This document shows positions 10,450-20,120 of a stretch of 64,000 nt of DNA, piece by piece. This DNA is from Liolophura sinensis. Lineage: Eukaryota > Mollusca > Polyplacophora > Chitonida > Chitonidae. The stretch spans positions 103,001 through 167,000 of the forward strand of contig NW_027017982.1 of assembly GCF_032854445.1 (NCBI RefSeq), given 5' to 3'. Below the pieces are notes generated by a model. That model saw only the letters and a list, made by a program, of their open reading frames with translations, was not told where the DNA came from and made no database searches. The position numbers were made by a program, and so were the translations under genes. Position 1 is the stretch's first letter. Each line of letters opens with the position of its first letter.

Positions 10450-13400
10450 ATGATGATATCGGCGCGTACAATGAGGCACCATCAAAAAGCGCGAGCACTA
10501 CGGGGGGACTTTGAGACGCTCCTAGGTGTGCGGGCTAAGTACCCACGGTCCCGCAATGCCTTGGAAGAATTGCAGGGGATCCTCGACAGGCATAAAACGG
10601 CTGTGGCTGGGTTGAACTCCCGAAGTAACGAGGAGTTGAAGCAAGACGCGAAGAACCTCCTCCTTCAATTGGATGAATTGCTAGGCGGAATACTGGGCGA
10701 AAAGAAACTAGAATTCACTAACACCGGCCGGGCTATAAGGAATCTCCTCCGGGCCTGGCAGATGGGCGTACCCGAAGGCGTTTGGACGGACCCAATAGCC
10801 TTCTTAGAAGAAATTCGAGCCAGTATTCGCCAGAAGCTAGAAGGAGAGATCCTGGCACTCAACGGGGTTAAGTTCCAACTAGGCCTCGGGGTTCAGTTGC
10901 GAAAGGACAACGCCGATGGCAGTGAAGAGTATACCAGCCCAGTACTCCGCAGCAAACAGGAGGCCCTCCTAGAGGTCGGTGACATTGACAGGGCTCTAGA
11001 TAAGGTCTTCCCCACCATCCAGGAGGCGCTGGAAAAATGGACGCAGCGAGGGTCAGGGTGGGCTGTAAATAGCGTGCAAACACTCTGGCTTGATATTGCA
11101 AGGTATCAGCCGCTGAGAGGCGGGTCCTACATCCCCCTACCTGCAGCCGTGAGCAACAAGAAAGCAGTCATCAACGTGAAGAACAAAGACGACGACTGCC
11201 TCAGATGGGCACTCCGGTCTGCCTTATTTCCAGCCGCCAGAAACCCCCAGAGACCAACCAAGTATCCCACCAATGATGGTCTTGACTTTGAGGGGATCGA
11301 CGCCCCCACACACATCTCTCAGATCCCTAAAGTGGAGGGGAAGAACGACCTCGCCATCAACGTATTCGGGTGGGACAAGGGCGTGATCGTGCACCGCCTC
11401 AGAAAAAAGCCCGGCAACACGCCCCGAATCAGTCTGCTGCTGATTGAGAAGGCAGGCAAATTCCATTATACATGGATAAAAGACCTCAATCGGCTCCTAT
11501 ACCAAGAAAGTAAGGCGCCAAATCGCAAACACTTCTGCGAGTGCTGCCTACACGGCTACACAAGGGAGGACCTGCTCGAGGCGCATAAACCGGAATGCCG
11601 AGGGATTGGCCAGACGGCGGTGAGGATGGAAATGCCCCAGGAGGGGAAAAACAAGTTCTCCTTCCAGAACCACCACAAACACCTACCGTCGCCGTTCATC
11701 ATATATGCCGACTTCGAGGCTCTGACCAAAAAGGTTGAAGGCCTGCCGCCCAGCCCCGCAGACAACAGCTCTCAAAAGACTCAGCACCACGAGCCCTGCA
11801 GTTACTGCTATGTTGTGGTGCGTTGCGACGGCCACACAAAACGCCCCGTGGAATACAGAGGCCATAACGCGACGGAACACTTCCTCAGAGCTCTCCAACA
11901 GGAGGAGCGGGAAATCAAAAATGTTCTAGCCAACCCTATATCCATGAATATGACTCCCCAACATTGGCAGGCCCACAACAACGCCACAACCTGCCACGTG
12001 TGTGAGAAGCCTCTGGGCGCCGATTCTGTGCGCGATCACTGCCACATCACCGGCAAGCACAGAGGCGCGACACATATCGCATGCATCCTAAAGTTGCGGC
12101 TGGGTCCCAAGACAGCCATACCAGTAGTCTTCCACAACCTACGGGGCTACGACGGGCACCTCCTGATGCAAGTCATAAGTAAGGTGGAGGGCCGCATCAC
12201 CTGCATCCCCAACAACACGGAAAAGTACATCACCTTCTCGCTGGGGCAGCTCCGCTTCATCGACAGCGTTCAAATCTTACCGACTTCCCTTGACAACCTG
12301 GTTGTCCAGCCTCCAGCCTCCCACCCAAAGAGGCTTTCTACAGTAAGCTCAAAGTCGGAGGCATTAGCGATGAAGACTACATCCACGCTCAACAGATGTG
12401 GAAGGTATTTGACTGCACCAATCTGGGAGACTACACAGACCTTTACTGCCGCACAGACGTGCTCCTGTTGGCCGATGTGTTTGAGGCCTTCCGGAAGATT
12501 TGTTTATGGCAGTATGGATTGGAACCTGCTCACTACTTTACGAGCTTAGGCCTCTCGTGGGATGCGCTGTTCAAGAAGACTGGGGTAGAGCTGGAGCTGT
12601 TGACCGACTACGACCAACATATCTTCATTGAGAAGAGGTTGCGGGGAGGTATCTCCATGGTAAGGAAGCGACACGCCAAAGCCAATAATCCGCAGGTGGA
12701 GGGATACTACCCCGAAAGCCCAAACAGCTACATCCAATACCTAGACGCCAATAATCTATATGGCTGGGCTATGAGTCAGTTTCTTCCAACGGGTGGCTTC
12801 CAGTGGGTAAGCGACGCGCAGCGTCTCGGTGAAACGATTGCTACTCACCCCCACGACAGTCCTTCCGGTTACATCCTCGAGGCCGACCTAGAGTATCCGG
12901 CCGAAGTACATAACGAACATAACGGCCACCCATTAGCCCCGGAGCGTCTGGTGGTCCAGAAGGAGTGGATGTCTGACTATCAGCACGGTCCTCTTGGCAA
13001 GAAAGCGCCTACCGAGGTCGAAAAGCTGGTCCCCAACCTCCGCAACAAGGAACGGTACGTCCTGCACTACCGGAACCTACAGCTGTATCTATCTCTGGGA
13101 ATGCGCCTGACAAAGGTTCACCGGGCCCTGAGATTCGCCCAGAACCATTGAACTATATCAGGATGAACACCGAGCTCCGAAAAACTGCGGCAAGTAAATT
13201 CGAGAAGGACCTGTACAAGCTAATGAACAACTCGGTCTTCGGAAAAACCATGGAGAATCCTCCGGAAGCGTGTGGACGTCAAGCTGGTACGCTCTGGAGA
13301 AGACGACAAGCTCCGACGCTTGATAGCCAGCCCGAGCTTCGCACGGGCAAACATATTTGATGATGCTCTCGCAGCGATTCAGATGCACAAGACCCGTCTA

Positions 13401-14045
13401 GTCCTAAACAGACCTATCTACGTGGGCATGAGCATTCTAGATCTCTCCAAGCACCTGATGTACGACTTCTACTACAACCACATGAAGGCCCAGTACGGAG
13501 AGCGCTGCCAGCTCCGCTACACTGACACGGATAGTCTGCTACTCGAGATTCAGACTGATGCTGTTTATAGGGATATGGCTGAGAATGCAACCATGTACGA
13601 CACCTCAGATTACCCACAAGACCAAACCCCTGCACATCGTAGCAAATATGAAGGTCTTGGGGAAAATGAAGGACGAGTGCGCGGGGCGGACCGATCGCCG
13701 AATACATTGGTCTGCGCCCCAAGATGTACTCCATTCTGGAGGCAGGCGGAGCCAACATTAAGAAGGCCAAGGGCGTGAAAAAGAGAGTTGTGGAAAAGTG
13801 CATCCGCCATAAGCAGTACAAAGAGGCCCTCTTCGAGAAGAAGATCTTCCGACACGGTATGGACGTGCTGCGATCAGAGCGCCACCATATCTATGGGCAG
13901 CACCTGAATAAGATCTCACTGTCCTCCTTCGATAGTAAGCGCTGGATCGCCGAAGATGGTGTACACCTTGGCTTACGGCCATAGAGATGCGGCACCCGCA
14001 GGATAATGGGCAGGATGGGACATCCTCTTCGAGGAACTCCTATAG
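10450..14045 (+). pseudogene. Protein-primed family B DNA polymerase (Polinton PolB), frameshifted
   Basis: Genome replication enzyme with 3'-5' exonuclease and polymerase domains. The first open frame (10450-12549) carries a long N-terminal region, a Cys/His cluster (HFCECCLHGYTREDLLEAH, ~11530), Exo I YADFEAL (~11705), an endonuclease-VII-like DHCHITGKHRG (~12033) and Exo II FHNLRGYDGH (~12131). Exo III-like YCRTDVLLLAD (~12443), motif A YLDANNLYGWAM (~12740), motif B KLMNNSVFGK (~13219) and motif C YTDTDSLLL (~13519) follow in other frames. Breaks lie near 12310-12340 (apparently also an internal loss), 13145, 13262, 13615, 13690 and 13965. Catalytic motifs survive, but no single product can. 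The 3' end meets the integrase 3' end tail to tail. Confidence 0.93.
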
Positions 14046-15059
14046 CCGTAGAACCCAATCCGGGGGAAGCTGAGTATCGGGAGGCACTATAAGCAACTCC
14101 TCACTAACGAATCCCCGTCGCGGGCCATCCGACGTATCGTCTAGATGGTACAGCACGGGTTCATTAGGCTTTGTGACAGAGCGCCCAAGCCGATATATCT
14201 CTAGAGACCACACAGGATCAGTCGTGCGACGGCGGCCGCCCTCCAGCTCTCCAGGCTGATAGAGATAACGAACGCCAACACCCTCGAGGATCTTCCTCTC
14301 ATTAAGTCCAAAGGGACGACCTGGAACCGTCGAGGAAGGCTTATTGGGCACCCCTTTTGCCTTGATGACGTCTTTCGGCATTTTACCGATCAGTCTCGTT
14401 GTCTCGTTATTCAGAGCGGCCACAACAGAGGGCAGACGAGCTACCCATTCAGTAGACTGGTGCTCAGGAGGGATGCGCATCTCCTGGGTGTACTGATGCC
14501 CAAAGAGCCGCTCAGCCAGAGTACGGTTGAAACGCTCCACTTTGCCTTGTTCTCTGTGGATATCCACGCGGCCTCGGCAGACTGTGACATCGTGTTTGGC
14601 CAGCAGATGGCTCACCGCACCCATAAACTCGCGCCCAGGGTCAACTTGGAGAAGCTTCGGCCATCGAAGGGGTCCCCGCTTGTAAATGCGAGAGAGCATC
14701 AGCGACTTCTTTGGAATCTTTAGTAGCCAGAGGTTCCGCCTCCTTGTAGCGAGAAGCGACATCAACAACTGTCAGCGCGTACTTATACAGCTTCCAGCCT
14801 CGCCGATCATGTGGTAGAAATAAAAGATCAGCTTAGTGGATGTTATTCGGCGTGAACACATCGAACATAGGCCTCGGTATTTTTCGGGGACGAGGCAGGT
14901 ATATCTGCCAGATAGCCTGCTTTTTTAGCCAGGCCCGGACCACATCTTCGGAGACTTTAGCCGCAGTGGGCAAGTTTCTGGATGGTCGCGCGGCCCTTGC
15001 AGTACCCACGAGGGCTTGTAGTAGATATTTGCCAGGCGAGCAGACACCTTACTAGCCAT
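14040..15059 (-). pseudogene. Retrovirus-like (DDE, rve) integrase, broken
   Basis: This enzyme inserts Polinton DNA and makes the target duplication. The likely start is the ATG at 15059 (MASKVSARLANIYY). The catalytic core can be followed: the first Asp lies just after an in-frame TAA (14833-14835), the second is in LLQVDPGREF, and the Glu is in GKVERFNRTLAERLFGH. A C-terminal chromodomain-like/SH3-like portion with RYLYQPGELEGG and VLYHLDD follows to the stop at 14040. Besides the stop there are frame changes near 14940-14970 and 14705. The open part is 14040 to about 14705. Context: it ends at the polymerase 3' end, as expected for the family. Confidence 0.92.
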
Positions 15060-15201
15060 GTCATCAAGGTATTCTAGCAGCCCTCTAACAGATTTGCGAC
15101 GAAAAGATGTTAATCGTCGCGGCGCAGAAAACCTTACTACTAAGATCGTGCCCGCCATACGGCGAGGAGCTCAATGGCGAGTCCGGCACAGTCAGTTCGG
15201 T

Positions 15202-15651
15202 TTACTTGGTGAGTTTTGCCATTCCGTAACTCACACCCCCAACCACATACATCCCCATGATGACGAAGGTCATCTCGCGATGTTTTTGATCTTCACTAGG
15301 CACATAGAAATCGGAGAGCTGTGGCTCTGAGCCCAGCAGCGCTTCGCGTGCATCGCGTGTAAGAGTTTTGGCCGTGACCCTAGAATACTCGCGGATTGCA
15401 GCGTCGACATCCCGGCACGTTTGGACAGCGTGGCCCTGGCGGCGGAGTTCATCGTTGATCCAGTCCAAGCCCTCAGTGCGGTTTGGGGCCCATTTTTCCT
15501 GGGCGGCTTGGAGCTGCTCTACAGCACGGTCATGGCGCCTCCGCTCTTGGTCGACACTGGAACTCCTAAGCATCGAAAACATATAGTTGCTCCTGCTGAA
15601 GGCCAAAGCGTTTACGAGGGCGCTGCCCATCATCATTGCGATGGAGGCCAT
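15202..15651 (-). CDS. Polinton small membrane-associated protein (149 aa), intact
   Basis: An uninterrupted 149-codon frame from ATG 15651 to TAA. The N-terminus (MASIAMMMGSALVNALAF) and the C-terminus (MTFVIMGMYVVGGVSYGMA) are hydrophobic, and the charged middle is probably helical (EQLQAAQEKW...EDQKHRE). Two membrane contacts with a central helix are therefore likely. I recognise the layout as one that recurs next to integrase in invertebrate Polintons, but no function is known to me. Its start lies 2 bp after the stop of the next gene upstream (15654), so the two are probably co-transcribed. It is intact although neighbouring core genes are broken. Confidence 0.7.
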   Translation of the reverse strand: MASIAMMMGSALVNALAFSRSNYMFSMLRSSSVDQERRRHDRAVEQLQAAQEKWAPNRTEGLDWINDELRRQGHAVQTCRDVDAAIREYSRVTAKTLTRDAREALLGSEPQLSDFYVPSEDQKHREMTFVIMGMYVVGGVSYGMAKLTK

Positions 15652-15653
15652 TA

Positions 15654-15893
15654 CTACTTGATTCTATTGGGAGGAAGGAGCCCTTGTTTAATTAGCAGGT
15701 CCTTCGAAAACATGGCCGGGCCTACATCTGCAATGACCATGCCGACGTCACGGGGTGTTAAATCCAGCTTCGGGAGGGCTCCTTTCAGGAACATCTGGCC
15801 GAGACCAGCGTACCCAGTAGCCAGGAGAGAAACCACAGCGGCGTGGTAGGCCGCGTTGACTAGCACTTTTCCGTCACCGGGTGGAGTAGACAT
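15654..15893 (-). CDS. Polinton small hydrophobic protein (79 aa), intact
   Basis: An open 79-codon frame from ATG 15893 to TAG. An N-terminal hydrophobic stretch (AAYHAAVVSLLATGYAGLG) is followed by DLTPRDVGMVIADVGPAMF and a basic tail. One or two membrane helices are likely. It lies 2 bp upstream of the 149-residue gene on the same strand, a paired arrangement. The role is unknown; a virion membrane or scaffold protein is possible. A TATATAAAG stretch sits only a few bases before the ATG, too close for an ordinary TATA box serving this start. Confidence 0.65.
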   Translation of the reverse strand: MSTPPGDGKVLVNAAYHAAVVSLLATGYAGLGQMFLKGALPKLDLTPRDVGMVIADVGPAMFSKDLLIKQGLLPPNRIK

Positions 15894-16335
15894 GCTGCTT
15901 TATATAGAAAGGGTCGCGACGTGTATTCAAATGGAGATTCTTTTCTTGCGGCGTGATATCTGCATGCGGTGGTAACATCTGCACCTCGTGCATGCGGGGT
16001 AATATCTGAACCTCGTGCATGCGCTGTATAGCGGTTGCGCCACGCACGTAGCAACAAAAGCACTGCAAGGCCGCCAACGCGTAATAACGCTAGGGGCGCC
16101 CTCCAGCGGGTGATTTGGTGTGCATTCGTAGAATCCGGTTCCTTCGCAAAATCTGTGGCTCCCCCCTCCTTCGTAGAATCCGGTTCCTTCGGCTGTTTCT
16201 AGGTGGAATCAGCTGCGCCAAGCAAAGCAGCCTTTGCTTTGCGAAGATCGTCCTTGAGCTTTTTAAGCCTTGGCCTTTCTCGCTGCAGCACCCGCTGGAC
16301 CCGCAGCGACTCTTTTGGGATTCTTCGCAGGGCCG
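15894..16335. repeat. Polinton intergenic region with short direct repeats
   Basis: No coding signal is seen here. A 27-bp unit beginning GCATGCGG(T)GG and ending ACCTCGT is repeated about 2.5 times at 15962-16025. A second repeat, CATTCGTAGAATCCGGTTCC, occurs at about 16123 and 16170, with a partial copy at 16337. It separates the two small-protein genes from the 189-residue gene and could hold control sites, or it could be simple slippage. Confidence 0.55.
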
Positions 16336-16905
16336 TCATTCGTAGAATCCGCTGTCAACCCCTCCGCTTCCTTCGGGCCTTACGGATTCGTTGTACTCAT
16401 GTTCCTCTGGATCATCATTTCTAGGAGAGTAGTGGTGTTTAAATAAGCAGTGCTCAGTAGTGGTTAGCGCCATGGTCAACGGTGCCAAGTACTTACCATA
16501 GCAGTTGTATAGCCAGCACCTAGCACTGCTAAGCGCCTGTTCAACAAATGGGTCGGTGGCGAGCTGTGCCATGAGCATTGGTCGATTCTCGGGTGGGATT
16601 GGTAGGAGCCAGCTGGCTGCCCTTACATATGATCTCAAGAATATACCTCCGAGACCGTCAACCATCCGCACACCGAGCTTAGCCTCGTACCTGGAGTGCT
16701 GCCTTTCAACGTCTTCGTCGCTCATGGCGTCGATCTCAGCGGCTGTAACGTCTTTTCCCAGATATCGCTTGACCTGCCCACCCACCGCAAGTGCGGCCAG
16801 CCTATCCCTGAGCTGGTGTGCATGTTTGCTGGGCTGTTGGCTGGGCTTCTCCTCCTCCTCCTCCTCTGCGCCCAGAATATCGTCTATAAGCTCGTCTGTA
16901 TCCAT
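16336..16905 (-). CDS. Polinton conserved protein of unknown function (189 aa), intact
   Basis: Open from ATG 16905 to TGA 16336. It starts with a strongly acidic segment (MDTDELIDDILGAEEEEEE), then a charged helical region (AEIDAMSDEDVERQHSRYEAK), a hydrophobic middle (LGGIFLRSYVRAASWLLPI) and a Cys-containing segment (ARCWLYNCYGKYLAPLTMAL). It is placed immediately downstream of the packaging ATPase on the same strand. I know of no assigned function; the fixed position between ATPase and small membrane proteins suggests assembly or packaging. It has no lesions, unlike its neighbour. Confidence 0.65.
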   Translation of the reverse strand: MDTDELIDDILGAEEEEEEKPSQQPSKHAHQLRDRLAALAVGGQVKRYLGKDVTAAEIDAMSDEDVERQHSRYEAKLGVRMVDGLGGIFLRSYVRAASWLLPIPPENRPMLMAQLATDPFVEQALSSARCWLYNCYGKYLAPLTMALTTTEHCLFKHHYSPRNDDPEEHEYNESVRPEGSGGVDSGFYE

Positions 16906-16930
16906 TATTAATATGTAGGGGCGACTACGT

Positions 16931-16942
16931 CTAATATATAAT
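16931..16942 (-). promoter_or_regulatory. Possible TATA element before the 189-aa gene
   Basis: The minus strand reads ATTATATATTAG 26-37 nt upstream of the ATG at 16905 and overlaps the stop codon of the ATPase. Spacing and sequence fit a core promoter, but AT-rich stretches are common here, so this is only a candidate. Confidence 0.25.
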
Positions 16943-17543
16943 CTTAGATGTGGCGGACGTATCAGTCATTAGCAGGAGCTTAGAATGCGGATTGTTCTTG
17001 AGCTTCTGTCGAACCTCTGCCTTTTCGCTCTCGGCCTCGATGATGTGGTTCTCCTCCAGGCATTCGTTGAACGAGTGTCGATCTTTGCAGTGGAATAAAG
17101 CCACCCAACTTGTCTGCTCGCAAAAGTCTTAGAGGACGGCGTTGTATTTCTGAGTGAGGACCCAGACGCTTTGTTTTGCATGACGGCCCGAGAAAGCCAT
17201 GAATGACAGCTTTTTTGTTTCTTCTTCATCGCCTCTAACGCGCTACAATCATCGATGATGTATAGGGTGGGCTCCCCCTGGAGCAATCTGTAGAAAGCAC
17301 TCAGGCAGTCGTTGAGCCGCTCGCCGGGATCAAAACAATAGACCTCAGGGTCAGACAGTATCCATCGCCGCCGGTACGCCTTGTTATGCTTAAGAGTGGG
17401 GCACAGGTCCACAATGTGATGAAAGAAACCGCGGAAAGGCCCCTCAAGCAGGTCCACACGAAGACTGTTTTGCCGCAGTTCGTCTGCCCACAGATAATCG
17501 CGCAGTGGGCGTCATCAATAAAGCGCAATAACGAATCTACCAT
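16931..17543 (-). pseudogene. Genome-packaging ATPase (FtsK/HerA-like), frameshifted
   Basis: This ATPase would drive genome packaging into capsids. ATG 17543 begins MVDSLLRFIDDAHC, followed by a Walker A P-loop GQTNCGKT (~17480) and, after a frame change near 17450, a Walker B PTLYIIDDCSA (~17260). A second shift lies near 17215 and an in-frame TAA at 17129-17131. The reading ends at the TAG at 16931. Length (about 200 residues) fits the short A32/FtsK-type ATPases of Polintons. Its start overlaps the 3' end of the capsid gene by 29 nt, which indicates compact co-expression. Confidence 0.9.
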
Positions 17544-18740
17544 TCTCGATGTGGAACTTTGTGTCCATGATCACATAGAGATATACGTTCAACACGCCGG
17601 GCTCCTCTCTCTCTTTTGTCACCTGTATCGTAATCCCCTCGCTGGCGTTCAGAACGAGCTCGTTATCGTCGCTTGGCCGAAGGTCAAGCCAGAAGGCGTG
17701 CTTGTGCGTCAAAGAACTCTTCCAGGGAGACGTCTGCCAGGCCTAAGTCTTTAACGACCCTGGCCACCTCAGGGTCCCGCTGGCGAAGAACCTCTGGACC
17801 TCGCCCCACTGCTGGTACGCCCGCATGCCCTGGCTGTACAGCTGATTGGTGACAACTTCTATTGTGACTTCTACTTTTGTGGTCTTCGGGTTGTAGAAGG
17901 ATTCCGACCTCCTATTCCACGGGGTTCCTTTAGTCTCGAACAGCATGAGGATGCCCTTCATTGCTCTCGCGGGCGTGTTCAGGTTTATGTTCCAGAGAGT
18001 ATCAGACTTGTCCTTCACAAACTTTCGGTGGCGGAGGACGCGATCATACAGAATGGAGACGCCCCCGGCAAACTGGGTGCGGATCTGTCTAGCGAGCTCC
18101 TCTTCGTTGACCATATCGAACTCCAGGCTGATGTTGTCGATGGTGAAAGTCGCGTCGGCATCGTCTGTTGCCTGGATGACCCGACTGTAATCGTTGAACG
18201 TCAGTTCGTACTCCAGTCGGTCGGCCAAGGCACTCTGGTAGAATGGCATGTGGCTATCTAGAAGCTCAAAGTCTAGCGGAATGTGGAACCGGGTGCCAAC
18301 GGCGCGAGCGATGGCTTTTTCTCCAGTATCGTCGTCACTTGCGTCCTCCGCTTCGTCTCAAAGTTTAAGCATGTTTTCGCTGCTGATGCCTTGGTAGGCC
18401 GCATTCCGCCGTTCGGTTTTGGTCAGCCATAAGTCGCCGAAGCAATGAAACACATCAGAGTCGTCGATGGACATTACCTCATTCCCGCTGATTCTGATCG
18501 TGGTTTTCTTGACTACTGCGCGTCCGAGGATTCCCGACCACTGTGGCGTTCGGGTCGGATGAATTGATCGTGATCGAGAAGGCCAAGGGCACGGTACCGG
18601 CACAATGACGTCATTTGCGCCGAGGTTGGCGAAGCGGACCAAGAGTTGTTGATTCTGGTCGATCGTACTCGGGTTGTTGGTGACGACCAAGGACTGCCGT
18701 ACACCTTGTACCCCCCGAGGCTTACGGAGTGTTCTGAAAG
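17515..18740 (-). pseudogene. Major capsid protein (Polinton double jelly-roll, hexon-like), disrupted
   Basis: The structural shell protein. One long minus frame can be followed from about 18740 (no ATG visible in frame) to the TGA at 17515. Family-like stretches include YELTFNDYSRVIQAT, YDRVLRHRKFV, QLYSQGMRAYQQWGEV and the C-terminal HIENGRFVIALY. Lesions are an in-frame TGA at 18358-18360 and two shifts (about 17770 and 17705) that cancel each other, leaving a short scrambled stretch with a stop at 17743. The total of about 400 codons is somewhat shorter than many Polinton capsid proteins. The assignment rests on recalled family resemblance, not on a search. Confidence 0.85.
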
Positions 18741-18812
18741 GGTTTAGCCTGAGTCAGTATGCATCCATTGTGTGTATTGAAGGTATACCTTGCAATGTTC
18801 AAAACGAGGATT

Positions 18813-20120
18813 ATGGCAGATTTTGACTTTGATAATCCGGCCTTCCACGACGCCCAAGAGGACAACATCGACGACGAACAGACCCCTCTCCTTGCAGGTG
18901 ATGATGTTCCCGATCAACAAAGCCGGGGTGCGGCCGCCAAAAACCTTTAACAAGAGCTGACGCAGGCCGCCGTGAATGATTATTACGATGCCTTGGCGAA
19001 GGTGGATCCCAGCCTTACCCCGCTCTTTCGCGATTACACGAAGTTTAAGGTTGTCCAAGGGCGTCTGCGACTCGCGGCCCACCCCACACTGGACATCATT
19101 AACAAACGAACAGGTGAACCGCTAGCCCTCTCAACAGTCGCCAATAAAGGATTGGTTAATGTTGTTAGGGGGGAAAGGGGGCTGGGCTTTATAGACTGGA
19201 AAAGAAAAGAACAGACATCGTTGCATCCGGCAGCAGTCGCAGCCCTGGAGACAGCGAGTTCAGAATTCGGTGCAGCGGCCGGCGAGGCAGATACCATGGA
19301 GCTGGACGATTTAAGCCAACCAGCGAAAAAGGCCGCTGATGCTGTCCACACACTGGAAACAAGATTGACAGATAGTGAGGTCGGGCGGGCTCTTGAAACG
19401 ATAAACGACCCTCCCCTTCACAAGAGAGAACTTCTGGGGCTTGACAAGGCAGTGCGGACCTCGGAAGGCGAACACGCGAATAACCTCGCAAAGCTGTCAA
19501 TTCTCGATAAGGACATCGCAAAAGAAAAACGGAAGTTGGGTGAGGCCACTGATGAATTCTCCCGGAGCCGGATCGAAGACCAGATAAGGAATCTCGAGGA
19601 CGAGAGGGTGGCCCGGCTCGAAGCAGCCTCTTTAACGGCCGAAGCCCTGCGCATGCAAATACGCCGCATCAAGCAGACGGTCGATCACATCCTACACAAG
19701 GATACCAGTCTGGCCGAGCGCGTCCGCACCCACTTACGGGAGCAGGGAATAACCGTGGTCTCCATTCTCACGGCAATTGGGATGGCAATCTCGACACTGG
19801 GGCTAGCGAGAAAGTTGGCGCCGACTGGCGGGTCCGGCGGGGGCATCCAGCCAACACCACCTCCATCCGACGGGCGTGATCTTAAAGAATGGGTGAAAAA
19901 GCATCTCCAGTCCCTGGCGCGCGGCCTTGGCAAGCTGGCTGGGAAGGCTGCCGCTGCGATTCCGGGCATTATTGGCAGTATCGTGTCCTGGCTACTGAAC
20001 CTTCTCGGGAAAGCGGCTGGGTGGCTGGCCGATAATGTCTGGGCTCTAGTCGTCGCAGTAGGTGGCCTAATGCTCGTGGCTGTTCGCAAGTATTTAACGC
20101 ATAGTCCACAGCAGCAGTAA
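18813..20120 (+). pseudogene. Coiled-coil, membrane-active Polinton protein with one in-frame stop
   Basis: ATG 18813 starts an acidic N-terminus (MADFDFDNPAFHDAQEDN). The frame is interrupted by one TAA (18948-18950) and then stays open to 20120. The long product has a coiled-coil region (about 19500-19690) and a segment SLAERVRTHLREQGITVVS. It then has a hydrophobic stretch, a Gly/Pro linker, and a C-terminal amphipathic-to-transmembrane region (KLAGKAAAAIPGIIGSIVSW ... WALVVAVGGLMLVAV). Such a tail could anchor in or disrupt membranes, which is inference. The gene reads away from the capsid gene and overlaps the 3' end of the next gene by 27 nt. Confidence 0.75.

Noticed and set aside
14040-15059. 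Integrase as part of an LTR retrotransposon or retrovirus
   Set aside because: No reverse transcriptase, protease or LTRs nearby. The flanking genes are polymerase B, ATPase and capsid, and the outer ends are short inverted repeats.
15421-15849. 142-codon plus-strand frame
   Set aside because: Antisense shadow of the two small minus-strand genes, which abut by 2 bp as a natural pair.
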